Shown here: positions 21,404 through 31,323 of the stretch, piece by piece
Layout: every line of letters begins with the position of its first letter
Numbering within the stretch: position 1 is the first letter of the stretch
Assembly: GCA_009746045.1 (NCBI GenBank)
Contig: RPFO01000041.1
Span: 1,778,613-1,842,612 of the forward strand
Origin: Mesostigma viride
Lineage: Eukaryota; Streptophyta; Mesostigmatophyceae; Mesostigmatales; Mesostigmataceae
Direction of reading: 5' to 3'
DNA: 64,000 nt
Translations under genes and position numbers: made by a program
The notes under the pieces: generated by a model
The model's database searches: none
Told to the model about the DNA's origin: nothing
What the model saw: the letters and a program-made list of their open reading frames with translations, nothing else

Positions 21404-21428
21404 GATCGATTATATAAATACGAATAGA

Positions 21429-21826
21429 CAATTTGTACGGGAAAAAAAAGTAAGCTTGAAGTAGTCATGCCTACATGACGCGCTTCCGTTACGATCCCTT
21501 GCCATCCGTTACGCGCCTCTTCGTCGCCGTTTCGGTCCCGAGGAGCCGGTCGCGTCCCCTCGCCCGCCGTTGCGTCACTGGGCGGCGGTTATCCGACTCA
21601 GCGCGCGACGTGGACTCTTCACAGATTCCCTTTCGTGTCCACGGACACAAAAACCGCCAGTCGGGGTCGTAACCGCCAACCGCGTCAAAAGCGCGTCCAT
21701 TTCACGCGGCTCCAGAAGAGTATAAAGTCCTCACCTCCCCCTCCTCTCGGCCTCCTTCTCGTCTCGCTCTCAACACACCGAAACGCTGTCTCCGCGCACA
21801 ACTTTTGCCAGTGCGTCTCCAACAAA
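21429..21826 (+). promoter_or_regulatory. TATA-box promoter and long leader
   Basis: TATAAAG at 21721-21727 is followed about 25-30 bases later by a pyrimidine-rich stretch (CCTCCTTCTCGTCTCGCTCTC), as expected for a Pol II initiator region, and a leader of roughly 75 bases before the ATG at 21827. Upstream are several GTTACG/CGTTAC and CGTCACT elements. This style differs from the TATATA-next-to-ATG elements of most neighbouring genes. Confidence 0.6.
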
Positions 21827-22174
21827 ATGGCCATGCTCAAGTGCAAGCAGTGTCCTGAGTTCTTTGATTGCGCCCCCCCCGAAATCGTGGCGAAGAAGGG
21901 GTCCAAGCCCATCAGTCGCTGTTCCAAGTGCCGCGCGCGCCGCCAAGTCCTGGCCAAACAAAAGAGGAAAACTAATAAGCAGGAGGAAGAGGCCGCCTAT
22001 CAAGAAATGATAAGCGGTTTGGCAAAGCCCAAAACTCCTTACAAGCAGCTGTTCTGCAAGCAATACTCTGGCATGGGCTGTCGTGTAAAAGTCACATCAG
22101 GTGTCTCAAGGAGGGGCTTGATCGATAACTCCTTCAATATGGAAGCCGCGCGTGTCATGGGAATGATAGAATAG
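21827..22174 (+). CDS. Small zinc-ribbon-like protein (115 residues)
   Basis: I chose the ATG at 21827 because it follows a TATA box and leader; the frame is open further upstream without coding character. The N-terminus has C-K-Q-C-x4-C and, 25 residues later, C-S-K-C followed by a basic stretch (RARRQVLAKQKRKTNKQ). This is a four-cysteine ribbon plus basic segment that could bind nucleic acid. Further Cys residues lie in the C-terminal half (FCKQYSGMGC). The family is not recognised. The nuclear-style promoter suggests early expression if this is a viral gene. Confidence 0.7.
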   Translation: MAMLKCKQCPEFFDCAPPEIVAKKGSKPISRCSKCRARRQVLAKQKRKTNKQEEEAAYQEMISGLAKPKTPYKQLFCKQYSGMGCRVKVTSGVSRRGLIDNSFNMEAARVMGMIE

Positions 22175-22317
22175 AGATTGTGGCCTGAGCGTCCTATCTC
22201 CGAGACCTATCTATCATCCAAAATCACATTAACAGCTATTTTTTTAATAAAATTATTATGAAACAAACATGTCTTCAAACAATTGCATGGTTTTATCATT
22301 TTCTTCATTATTCTATA

Positions 22318-22710
22318 ATGGCGCGTGTGATGGTATCGTCTGACGGACGCAAGCATAAGGTCGAGTCAAAACGTCGACCTCGAGTGGTGAAGAAGAGACA
22401 TCGGGCTCGAGGAGCTCGTCTGTCGCGTGCGGTGGCGCCTCACGTGCCTAACATCACGAGTGCGGCGAACTCGTTGATGGAAGCCCACGACATGTATTCC
22501 AGAGGCGATCCTATCCAGGCGCCGCTTATCAAGGCGGCCTCGGGGGTCGGTCCTCTGGCTTATGGGGTGTACAACCACGTGTGGAATGGTCGGCCTCCGA
22601 CGACCAACCAACAGCTGCAGACTATGGCTAATTTGGGAATGCAATCGGCGGGCGTCGACCACGCGACGAGGGCGATGGTGACTACTAGCATACGTCGTAT
22701 GCCAGGCTGA
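22318..22710 (+). CDS. Basic virion-type protein (130 residues)
   Basis: The start is ATG at 22318, right after TTCTATA. Residues 10-42 are strongly basic (KHKVESKRRPRVVKKRHRAR), then comes a neutral Ala/Pro/Gly-rich part. Small Arg/Lys-rich proteins of this kind often pack DNA in viral cores; that role is an inference. The next frame begins 9 bases downstream and its N-terminal reading (LTPLVDDWDTYRLIDP) looks like protein before any ATG. The two may therefore be one gene split by a one-base fault. Confidence 0.6.
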   Translation: MARVMVSSDGRKHKVESKRRPRVVKKRHRARGARLSRAVAPHVPNITSAANSLMEAHDMYSRGDPIQAPLIKAASGVGPLAYGVYNHVWNGRPPTTNQQLQTMANLGMQSAGVDHATRAMVTTSIRRMPG

Positions 22711-22718
22711 CGCCCCTC

Positions 22719-23141
22719 GTGGACGATTGGGACACGTATCGCCTGATCGACCCGGTGCCGCCGTTAAACTCGAACGGTCTTCCGTCTGTTTCGGATTTGA
22801 CGTATGCCTACAACGTACGGTCCCGGGGTCACGGAATGCGTCAAGACGGCGAGGAAAAGAAGATGTCGGACCTCGGTTTGGACGAGTTGACTCACATCGC
22901 GAGTTTCTTGAACACCGACGACGCTACGAGTTTTGGGAGTACGAACCGAGTCAACAATCTGGCCGCGAATAACGCGTTGACTGCCGAAATGTCGCGGCGT
23001 CTGCGGGAAGTGCAATCCAACGTGCCGCTTGGCCACATCGATATCGCGAGAGCCAACGACAACTTGAGGACGGCGGAGTGGAGACGGTTCAACTCTCTGA
23101 TGAGGACGCCATCGTATTATAACGCCCCGAGGGGGCGGTAA
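22719..23141 (+). CDS. F-box-like protein
   Basis: The frame opens at a GTG (22719); the first ATG is 22836, giving 101 residues. Around residues 50-75 of the long version it has LGLDELTHIASFLNTDDA followed by a conserved-looking STNRVNNLAANNALT block. This is close in layout to the F-box-like segments of the proteins at 31324 and 32098 (LP-E-Y--V--Y-PTDDA-RL-M--KSANNAV). No promoter motif sits next to the ATG, so a GTG start, or fusion to the upstream basic protein by a frameshift, is possible. F-box proteins recruit SCF ubiquitin ligases; this match is weak and needs structure prediction. Confidence 0.6.
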   Translation: MDDWDTYRLIDPVPPLNSNGLPSVSDLTYAYNVRSRGHGMRQDGEEKKMSDLGLDELTHIASFLNTDDATSFGSTNRVNNLAANNALTAEMSRRLREVQSNVPLGHIDIARANDNLRTAEWRRFNSLMRTPSYYNAPRGR

Positions 23142-23177
23142 TATATTTTCTAAGTCGCAAGTATAAGCACACAGCAA

Positions 23178-25927
23178 ATGGCTACCTCTCTCGACCAACT
23201 TCGCATCGCTCGTTTCGGAGGACTGTACACGACGAGTCTCACGGGCGACCTGGACTCCCAGGCGAACATCAAGGACCTTGTCGTGAAGGCGCAGGACAGC
23301 ATCGTGTTTAAGCCGAACATGGGGCTGGGTGCCGACGCGTTGAAGAATATGAAGATCGTGGGGACGGCGGACGTCGACGGGGCGCTGCGTGTCGACAACG
23401 TTTCGGTGGACGGTAATGCCGTTACGACCTCCAGCGGCACCCTGGCGCTGAGTTCGGGCGGCGCTTACACGAACGCTCTCCAGGTGGGCGGCGTTACGGT
23501 GACTGACGCGTCTGTGTCCTCTTCTACTGGCAACGGTAACCTGAGTTTGGCGTCCAACGGCACTGGGTCGCTGCTGATGGACAACGTGAAGGTGAAGACG
23601 TCCGGCATCAGCAACAACGTCACCAACGCTGACTTGACGCTCACTTCCAACGGCACTGGCTCGCTGCTTCTGAACAATGTGAAGGTGAAGACGTCCGGCA
23701 TCACCAACAACGTCACCAACGCGGACTTGACGCTCACCTCCAATGGCACTGGCTCGCTGCTTCTGGACAATGTGAAGGTGAAGACGTCCGGCATCACCAA
23801 CAACGTGACAAACGCGGACCTGACCCTCACCTCCAACGGTACGGGGTCGCTTGTGATGGACAGCGTGAAGGTAAAGACCGCGGGCATCACCACGAGCAGT
23901 GGGACTCTGTCTCTCACCTCGGCGGGGGCGTCGACCAACCAGGTGAACGTGGGCGGTATCACCGTGACCAACGCCAGCATCAGCACCGGCGGCACTTCCG
24001 TGACGGTGGCGAAGGACCTGACCCTGACGAGCACGGCGGGGGGCAGCGGCAAGGTGACAACGAGCGCGGGCAATCTCGAGCTGACGAGCACTGGCGGGAC
24101 TGTGGCTGTCACGCGGGCTCAAGCACTATCACGAGCACCGGCAACACGGTGGTGGGAGGGGACCTGAAGGTGGCGGGCGTGATCGACAGCACCAATGCCA
24201 CCGGTAATCTTGAGGTGCTCGACAAGAACGTGCGTGTTGCCTACATTCCGAGCCAGCAGGTCATGGACTTCCAGTTCACAAACTCGGCAAACGGCGTGGC
24301 GGGGATCAACATCAATGTGACTGCTTTCTCGGGGTCCACCGTCTCCGGTGGCGCGTTGAACATCACGACCGCCGCTGGTTCAAGGGCGGCGTTCTACTAT
24401 CCGTCGGCGTACACGAAGATCCCGTCCAGTGTCCTCAACTGGAGCGCGGATAACGTTTCCATCGAGTTCCCCGTGACCATCACCAGTGGGCTGACTGCCA
24501 GTGGTGGAGGGGTCTACGACTTCTTCATGATTGACATGTACACTCTTGCGAACGAAAGTTCTGGGCAGACGTATTATCGTTTCTACACGAGCAACGGATC
24601 GCTGCTGATTGGTCGCGTCTACAACAACGGCTCGAACAGCCCGATCACGTCGGACAACGTCGGGCTGTTGTCTTCTGCTGGCACCTATCTGATCAAGATG
24701 TCCTTCACGTGGTCAGGCGGAGTGAACACGGCCGCTTTCACGTACTCCAAGAATGGAGGCGCCACCGTCCCGATCACGTTCAGCGGCAGCCCGACCACCG
24801 TGGCGACGACCTACGTGACCGGTATCGCGACGAGCACCTTCGTCATCGGTTCGAGCGGAGATTCAAACCAGGCCTGGTCGATGGACTACTTCAAGGTGAT
24901 GAAGGGCGTCGCCGCCACCAACGTGGCATGCGACAACTCGGGGTTGTATGTGGACGGCAACACGTCATATTCGAATCGCGCTCTCACCTGGCACATGGGC
25001 GCCGGCGAGACCTCGCAGGACAAGGGCGACTACACGGGCTCGTATTGGCACATGGAGGGCGGGCAGCTGTTGCTGTCCCGCACGATCGCCACCGCAGACC
25101 GCGAGGCGCCGGGGACCGATGTAAATTTTGCCTCTCTTGCGTCGGGATCGGACGATGTGCGGTGGGAGTTCAACACGAATGCCACCTCCGAGGTCGGTAG
25201 CAAAACGTTGACCCTGGTTTCCGGATCCACTGTGTCCGGCGGCGTTCTTCGGATCGACGACACTGGGACTCAGAGTGCCACGTGTGCCACCACGCTTCCA
25301 AACGCCACTTTCACGATCATCGCGAAGGTCGTGCCAGGTGCCGACCTGTCGGCCAAGGTGGCAAACGGTCTTATCCTGGCCTCGTACGAGGGTTCGGCCT
25401 TGACCCGGGTGAGTGTGACGAACGGCGGGCATTTGACCGTGACAGACGGGACGACGCCCGTGGAGAGCACGAACGTAGTGGTGGGCTCCACTCCTTTCAC
25501 GCTGGCCCTCGTGCGTGATGACGGGCTTTCGTCTACTCGTTTGTACGTCGATGGCGTGCTGGTGGCCACGATCGCGTCGTCGGTGGACGTGGGGACTACG
25601 CCGACGTTGACGCTGGGTCCTGGCAAGGCGCAGACCGGTTACTCGTTGTGGTATGACGACGTGCGCATCAAGAACACGGCCGTCACGTCTGCCAACACAC
25701 AGGTGTATGGATGGAAGGAGATGTTCGCGGGCGACCAGACGGTGACGTACGGATTCCGCATCTCGAACAACGAGGGTCTGCAGCTGGTGAAGGTGCGTGG
25801 GTCGGGCGGGCGCAACGGGTGGGTCGGGACGAACCCGGCGCCCAACACGCTGACGTCCGGCAACACCATGGGCGCCATCGGGTCGGCCACCGCCTCGGTC
25901 ATCAGCGAGAGCCAGATGTCGTATTAA
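23178..25927 (+). pseudogene. Fibre-like protein with LamG folds, frameshifted
   Basis: Two frames (23178 to about 24115, then from about 24120 to 25927) form one gene interrupted by a single-base fault near 24105-24125; the intact paralogue at 25993-28227 shows the normal layout. The N-terminus is a conserved head (about residues 1-60). A repetitive shaft follows, with four near-identical 36-residue repeats (D-NVKVKTSGI-NNVTNADLTLTSNGTGSLL) of beta-helix character. The C-terminal half has two LamG/concanavalin-like domains, the second ending near WYDDVRIKN...VYGWKEMFAGDQTVTYGFRI. It resembles a virion surface fibre that binds glycans. A promoter-like TAATATATTTTCTAAG lies about 30 bases upstream. 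Confidence 0.8.
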
Positions 25928-25992
25928 GCAAATAAAGGTTCGTGCGTATGTGTTTAAAAATAATCTCAAGGAAGAATAGATAACATCGTATC

Positions 25993-28227
25993 ATGGCCTC
26001 TATCCTTTGCGAGAATTTGGGAGCGTCGAAGTTCCGTCGCATGTTCGCCAATGAGATCCTTGGCGACTCGGCGACCAGCGCCGCGATCAAGGACCTGCTC
26101 ATCCAGGCGCAGTTCAACAACATCGTGATCAAGCCGAACTCTGGCATGGGGCCTAACGCCTCCAAGACCGTGAGCGTCATCGGCGATGCCTCGGTCACCG
26201 GCACTCTTAGCATTAGCGGCATGGCCGGCATCGGCGGCACCATGTCGATCGAGAACATCACGTTCGAGGACAGCGCCATGACCGCCTCGGACAACGTGAT
26301 GTCTCTGCACGGGCAGGTGAGTGTGCAGGTGGAGGACGTCTTGTTCACTAACAACGAAATGACGCCGGCTACGGACGTGGACCTGGTTCTGGCCGGCGGT
26401 GCGACTTCGTCCGTGCTGGTCGAGGGCGTGAAGGTGACCAATAACACCGTGAGCACGTCGAGTGGTGCGCTGGACATCACCGCGGATTCCGGGACCGTAA
26501 ACGTGGAGAACGTGTCGTTCATCGACAACGCCATCTCCACGAGTTCGGGGGCTTTGACTCTGTCGTCCACCGCCGGTACCGTGCAGGTCGAGAACGTGAT
26601 TTTCACCGACTCGGCCCTCACCGTATCTTCGGACGCGGACATCTCCCTGACCGCTGGGGCGACCAAGTCGGTGATCCTTGAGAACGTGAAGATCACTGAT
26701 AACGCGGTCAGCACCTCCACCGGCGGTCTGACCTTGGCGTCTAACGCGGGGACCGTGCAGGTGGAGAACGTGATTTTCACCGACTCCGCCCTGACCGTCT
26801 CTTCGGACGCGGACATCTCCGTGACCGCCGGGGCCACCAAGTCGGTGATCCTCGAGAACGTGAAGGTTACCGACAACACCGTGAGCACGAGCGCCAACGG
26901 TCTGTCGCTGACTTCCGCGGCCGGCACCGTGGACGTGGAGGAGGTGACCTTCACAGACAGCGCCCTGTCGACCGTGAACAACGTGATGTCTCTGGACGCC
27001 GTGGTTTCCGTGGACGTGAAGAAGGATCTGGTGCTCACCAGCACCGCGGGGAGTGCGGGCAAGATCACGACTTCCGCTGGGCCGTTGGAACTGACTTCTA
27101 GCACCGGCGTCGTCAAGATCACGGGCGAGCTGCAGGTTGACGGCGCCGTGAACAGCGTCACCACCACGACCACGAACGTGGACGTGATGGACAAGACCAT
27201 GACGCTCGCGTACGTTGATGGCGGCAGCACGAACGTGAACGCCAACGGGGGCGGTATCTTCATGGACGGCAACGCGTCCTACTCCGACCGCGCCATGTCA
27301 TGGCACATGGGGGCGGGGGAGACAACGCAGGACAAGGGTGACAACACTGGGTCGTATTGGCATATCCAGGGCGGGCAGCTAATGTTCTCCCGCGTGATCG
27401 CGGAGGCCGATCGTTGCGCACCCGGCACCACCGTCCTACTGTCTACTCTGGCTTCCGGCTCCGACGACACGCGGTGGGAGTTCACCGCCGGGGCCACGTC
27501 GGAGGTGGGGGCGAAGGTGTTCACTCTTAACGGTGGGGCCACGATCTCGAGCGGCGTGCTCAAGGTCAACGACTCTGGCACCCAGAGCGCCACGTGCGCT
27601 ACCACGATGCCAACCGGGACCTTCACGATCATCGGGAAGGTGGCGCCTCAGGCGGATCTGTCCAGTTCGAGCGCGAACGGTCTGGTCCTACTCTCGTATA
27701 TCGGCGACGATGCCACTACCACCGTGACTGTCACGAACGGCGGTCACTTGACGGTCACCGATGGCACCACTCCCACACAGAGCGCGGCGGTCCTTCTGGG
27801 GACGGAGCCGTTCACTATTGCTCTGGTTCGCAACGGGACGGATACGACTCTGTACTTCAACGGCTCCTCTGTCGCGGTCATCAGCACTTCCGTCGATGTT
27901 GGCGCCAACCCTATTCTGACCCTGGGCCCCGGCAAGAACCAGGCGGGGTACGCGGTGTGGTTCGACGATGTCCGCGTCAAGGCGGCGGCCATCACGGCGG
28001 CGAACACGCAGCTGTACGGATGGAAGGAGATGTTCGCCGAGCCCCAGACCGTTACGTACGGTTTCCGCATCGGGAACGACGAGAGTCTTCAGCTGGTGAA
28101 GGCCCGGGGCTCTGGGTCTCACAGTCGTGCTCTTTCTTATCCGGCTCCTAACACGATCACGGATAGCAACGATATGGGCACTATCGAGTCCACCACTCTG
28201 GACGTGGTTTACGAATCTCTTAACTAG
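25993..28227 (+). CDS. Fibre-like protein with shaft repeats and LamG-like head
   Basis: This intact 744-residue frame starts at ATG 25993. The N-terminal 60 residues match the paralogue at 23178 (--IKDLL--AQ--IV-KPN-GMG). Residues about 65-370 are a shaft of repeated 20-36 residue units (VENVIFTDSALTVSSDADIS, repeated) with the alternating pattern of a beta-helix or fibre stalk. Residues about 420-744 form the C-terminal part, with SYSDRAMSWHMGAGETTQDKG and a LamG-like domain (NGTDTTLYFNGSSVAVI, then YAVWFDDVRVK). It is probably a trimeric surface fibre or decoration protein. It ends one base short of the stop of the convergent gene at 28229. Confidence 0.85.
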   Translation: MASILCENLGASKFRRMFANEILGDSATSAAIKDLLIQAQFNNIVIKPNSGMGPNASKTVSVIGDASVTGTLSISGMAGIGGTMSIENITFEDSAMTASDNVMSLHGQVSVQVEDVLFTNNEMTPATDVDLVLAGGATSSVLVEGVKVTNNTVSTSSGALDITADSGTVNVENVSFIDNAISTSSGALTLSSTAGTVQVENVIFTDSALTVSSDADISLTAGATKSVILENVKITDNAVSTSTGGLTLASNAGTVQVENVIFTDSALTVSSDADISVTAGATKSVILENVKVTDNTVSTSANGLSLTSAAGTVDVEEVTFTDSALSTVNNVMSLDAVVSVDVKKDLVLTSTAGSAGKITTSAGPLELTSSTGVVKITGELQVDGAVNSVTTTTTNVDVMDKTMTLAYVDGGSTNVNANGGGIFMDGNASYSDRAMSWHMGAGETTQDKGDNTGSYWHIQGGQLMFSRVIAEADRCAPGTTVLLSTLASGSDDTRWEFTAGATSEVGAKVFTLNGGATISSGVLKVNDSGTQSATCATTMPTGTFTIIGKVAPQADLSSSSANGLVLLSYIGDDATTTVTVTNGGHLTVTDGTTPTQSAAVLLGTEPFTIALVRNGTDTTLYFNGSSVAVISTSVDVGANPILTLGPGKNQAGYAVWFDDVRVKAAAITAANTQLYGWKEMFAEPQTVTYGFRIGNDESLQLVKARGSGSHSRALSYPAPNTITDSNDMGTIESTTLDVVYESLN

Positions 28228-28228
28228 A

Positions 28229-29620
28229 TTATACCGTCTTGTAGATGATATGTCCTCGTAAGCGCCACGAGCCTGGAAGGAATGTCTGCGTCGATAGAGT
28301 GAGGACGTACGGCTCCGTCTGGCTCACGGCGGATCTTAGGATACACGACCCGCGACAAGTTCGCGTGTTGTTGCAATAAATCGTCTCTACCGATCCTTGT
28401 CCATTAATTTCATTCGTAAACCAATAAAAGAACGTGTTGCTCCCTCCTGTCTTTTGGGCATAACACAAGTCCTCGCGCGTCTCCCCCGGAGTAATCCCGG
28501 GTGGGAGTGTCACGGCGATGCTCGTGATACCCGTAGCGGACGCGGACCTTCCCGCGAGTCTAGAGAGGAAGTCCGCGTCCACGACTTTGTCGTAGATGGC
28601 AAAGTCGTCGAGGTATCCGTTCATGAACTCTGACGTCCCATTTTTGTGCCCTATTCTCAACACGCCTGTCAATGCCTGTTTGGTGCCACCGGGGTTGTTG
28701 TTCGTAGCTAGAGCCGTGAACGACGCCCATTCCGTCCCGATCGTGCCTACCGACAACGATACCAGATCGCCTGACCTACGCAGCAGGATATGGTACCACG
28801 TGTTCGCTACGGGCGTCCACGTGGCGCCCGTGAACTGCGTCGTGTTACCTCTGTCGAAAAACTTGAGCGTCCCGTCCCCGTTGTAATTGTACCTGAGATC
28901 GAACGTGAAGCCGCCCCCAGCAATGATGACTTGGTTTTGTGTTGCCGCGTTGATGGTGTTGAACCAACACGATAGTGTGAAGTCCGATCCTAACACGGTT
29001 TTGAGGGCCGCGTGATCGACGGTGACGCCGCCGGTCGCGCCACTCGTCAGCAGAGAATGCGTGCCTATGGCGAAAGTGGAGGAGGAGTAGGAAGACCCTG
29101 CGAGGAGCGTGCCGTTGTACCCCAGAGCCCCGCTGTCCGTGGCCGCATTGTCGAACTTCCAATGAGCATAGGGTCCTACTTGCATCGAGACGTCGTAGCA
29201 CGCGTTGACCGTCTTGTTGAACACCGAATACTTCGCCTGATTGATGGCGAAATTGCTGATCACGGAATAGCTCGCGGCCGGTGTCCAGTTCGTCCATTCC
29301 GTGAAGTTGGTGATGGGATCTGTCTGAGCTACCGTGATGCTAGCTCCTACTCCCACGTTTAAGGCGGTGGTGACCGTAAGGTTTTCGTACTCCGCGTTGA
29401 CGGCCGCTAGGACCGCGTTTCCAAAGTCCGCGACGCCCGATATCGTAATGTTCTTTACATTAACATCCCCTGTTCCTGTGACGGCAAGGATTTCCTCTGT
29501 CTGTTGGGAAACCGGGTCCTTCTTCCTGAACTTTAGCGTGTCTTTGTCCGCCGTGACGACGAAATCCGACCCTGATTTGGCATTGATTTCTAGAAGGTTG
29601 CAACGTGTTGTTCCAGACAT
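28229..29620 (-). CDS. LamG/concanavalin-like surface protein
   Basis: The protein has 463 residues, with the ATG at 29620 preceded by AATGTATTAATAAAG on its own strand. The N-terminal 110 residues carry DFVVTADKDTLKFRKK and an ITISGVADFGNAVLAAVN segment like those of phage and giant-virus fibre bases. Residues about 150-360 are a clear LamG_3-type domain: YAHWKFDNAATDSGALGYNG, then DFTLSCWFNT, NTWYHILLRRSGD and NGYLDDFAIYDKVV. A Cys-containing C-terminal domain follows (ETIYCNNTRTCRGSC). Together with the two fibre genes it forms a convergent cluster likely to make the virion surface. Confidence 0.85.
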   Translation of the reverse strand: MSGTTRCNLLEINAKSGSDFVVTADKDTLKFRKKDPVSQQTEEILAVTGTGDVNVKNITISGVADFGNAVLAAVNAEYENLTVTTALNVGVGASITVAQTDPITNFTEWTNWTPAASYSVISNFAINQAKYSVFNKTVNACYDVSMQVGPYAHWKFDNAATDSGALGYNGTLLAGSSYSSSTFAIGTHSLLTSGATGGVTVDHAALKTVLGSDFTLSCWFNTINAATQNQVIIAGGGFTFDLRYNYNGDGTLKFFDRGNTTQFTGATWTPVANTWYHILLRRSGDLVSLSVGTIGTEWASFTALATNNNPGGTKQALTGVLRIGHKNGTSEFMNGYLDDFAIYDKVVDADFLSRLAGRSASATGITSIAVTLPPGITPGETREDLCYAQKTGGSNTFFYWFTNEINGQGSVETIYCNNTRTCRGSCILRSAVSQTEPYVLTLSTQTFLPGSWRLRGHIIYKTV

Positions 29621-29663
29621 GCTTTATCTTTATTAATACATTGAAAATTGTAATGCGTTCTAA

Positions 29664-30368
29664 TTAAGGAGCTCCGCCCGGGTACTCGTACCAAGACCCG
29701 AACGTATCGTGAAGGATGTGGATATCTAATTCTAGAGCCCACACCGCCTCGTTGAGCGTGTCTTCTACATCATTGACATTCCTGAATAGTCTCATCATGA
29801 GCATGGAAGAATCTCGCTTGTTCGTGTTGAGTATGGTGGCTTTCGTTGTCCCACCTGCGGTCGTGCGCGAGGCGATGATATGTTTATATTGGTCCGCGGC
29901 CGTCAATTCGGCACATGTGCACATGTAGACCGTGCTCGACGTCGGGAACGCTTCCATGACATTGGCCCACGAATACTCCAGCCCGAATTTGACGTGTCCG
30001 GTGGCGGTGCCTGACTTGATGAAGTGGACGTGAGGTCGGAGTTCCGTGCCGGCTTTCCATGCATGAGGGAGTTGGATGTTCATGAACATCTCCTTCGGTT
30101 GAGGATTGGAGGTATCGAAACTGTTGACGAAGAACTTCACGGTGTTTGCTCCTCCGCCTAGATTAGTTACGAGGACACTGGTCGGCGGGTTGTCCCCCGC
30201 CACGGCGACCGATGTCAACGGCGTCTTCATATCGTCCCATCGTGGGTGGTCGGATATGACGTAGCCGTTCTTGGAGACGACGTAGTCGGCCGTGACGACG
30301 CCGCTCACTTGGAGATTCCCGAAAACACTCTGGTCTCCTGGCACAAGATTGCTCGCATCCGGATCCAT
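29664..30368 (-). CDS. Virion structural protein (234 residues)
   Basis: The ATG is at 30368, with a TTTATATGA element 12 bases upstream on its own strand. The N-terminus (QSVFGNLQVSGVVTADYVVS) resembles the base of fibre proteins. The central part (ELRPHVHFIKSGTATGHVKF, then YSWANVMEAFP) is like a structural protein family widespread in marine phages and large algal viruses. The C-terminal part is a beta-rich domain. It is in the same cluster as the LamG proteins and probably belongs to the same surface structure. I cannot assign a gene symbol. Confidence 0.7.
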   Translation of the reverse strand: MDPDASNLVPGDQSVFGNLQVSGVVTADYVVSKNGYVISDHPRWDDMKTPLTSVAVAGDNPPTSVLVTNLGGGANTVKFFVNSFDTSNPQPKEMFMNIQLPHAWKAGTELRPHVHFIKSGTATGHVKFGLEYSWANVMEAFPTSSTVYMCTCAELTAADQYKHIIASRTTAGGTTKATILNTNKRDSSMLMMRLFRNVNDVEDTLNEAVWALELDIHILHDTFGSWYEYPGGAP

Positions 30369-30430
30369 CAGAGCGTGCTTTATATGATCCCACTTGCAAA
30401 TTTGGATTCAAAACTCGACGCACGGTGTGA

Positions 30431-31282
30431 CTACGTTTTGTTGATCTGAAACACGTCCGAAACGGACTTGTCGAGCGTCGATTCGATGCCCTGTTTGACA
30501 CACACCTCCTTGATGAACAGGATCTTGTCGATGGGGTACGAAGTTCCTTTCCTGAACAAGTGCAAACGTTTCTTGAATGATGGAAAATCCTCGCCGTACG
30601 CATGCAACTGCCCGATTCCGTGTGCCCAACTGGTAAGTTCCTTCACTTCGATGAGGAGTTGAATGTCTCTGCACAAAATATCGATCTTCCCTCCTCGACA
30701 CACCACCTCTCTCTCCGCCCCCAATGCGGCAGCCAGAGACTCTTGGATGCAAGCCTCGGAGGGGGGTTGGGGTTCTAATTGCACCTCGGTCACTACGATT
30801 TTCGAAGGGGACGGAGGCCGTTGGAGGTCGGCAAGACTCTTCTTATACGCGTTCACGTTCATGACGGTGTTGATGAGGGAAGGGAAGTCTCTGCACTTGG
30901 ACACCTTGCTTTGGAAGGTCGAGGGGATGTCTGGCAAGAGCGATACGACGTGCTTGGCTCCTTCCACGGTGGCCGCCGGGGGGAGAGAGCCGGAGCACCT
31001 GCCGGGGGGGTAGTACGAAAAGCACTGGGGCAAATGGCCGACTCCGTGTCCGGATCCATGGCACTTTTTGAGTTTGTCGTACACCCCTTTCGCTAACTTC
31101 TGTGCTCTTGGCGGCATCATCCCGTCTTCGCGCATATAGAGACAAGTGGAAATGAGATCGAGCACATAAACGTACCCGTCCGGTGTGAACCTGATCGTGT
31201 TGTGGTACACCGCGTTGTACTCGTCCGTCTCCGAATCCGTTTCGTCCACGCGACTCTCCATAGTACGAGAGGACGGCGACAT
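30431..31282 (-). CDS. MSV199-like domain fused to a PD-(D/E)XK nuclease
   Basis: The protein has 283 residues. Residues 28-65 (TIRFTPDGYVYVLDLISTCL) align with the first part of the MSV199-like domain in the protein at 20193. After a Pro-rich linker, residues 178-235 show a nuclease core: G-K-I-D201-I-L then IE212VK214, followed by GQ225LHAYG. This is the D...ExK...Q pattern of archaeal-Holliday-junction/RecB-like endonucleases. Likely roles are a site-targeted DNA endonuclease or a homing or host-genome-degrading enzyme. An alternative ATG lies at 31261. It shares a 41-bp AT-rich promoter region with the divergent gene at 31324. Confidence 0.8.
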   Translation of the reverse strand: MSPSSRTMESRVDETDSETDEYNAVYHNTIRFTPDGYVYVLDLISTCLYMREDGMMPPRAQKLAKGVYDKLKKCHGSGHGVGHLPQCFSYYPPGRCSGSLPPAATVEGAKHVVSLLPDIPSTFQSKVSKCRDFPSLINTVMNVNAYKKSLADLQRPPSPSKIVVTEVQLEPQPPSEACIQESLAAALGAEREVVCRGGKIDILCRDIQLLIEVKELTSWAHGIGQLHAYGEDFPSFKKRLHLFRKGTSYPIDKILFIKEVCVKQGIESTLDKSVSDVFQINKT

Positions 31283-31323
31283 TCTTTTCTGAGAAATAAA
31301 CTAACACGTATTATATATCATCT
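31283..31323. promoter_or_regulatory. Bidirectional AT-rich viral promoter
   Basis: The 41-bp space between two divergent genes contains GAAATAAACTAACACGTATTATATATC. TATTATATAT sits 8-18 bases before the plus-strand ATG at 31324. The same type of element precedes many genes in this region. Confidence 0.6.

Noticed and set aside
22764-24122. 452-codon His/Arg-rich minus-strand frame
   Set aside because: Antisense shadow across the F-box-like gene and the repetitive fibre shaft; its repeats mirror the shaft repeats.
25902-27272. 456-codon minus-strand frame opposite the second fibre gene
   Set aside because: Low-complexity Ser/Thr/Val shadow of the shaft repeats; no independent support.
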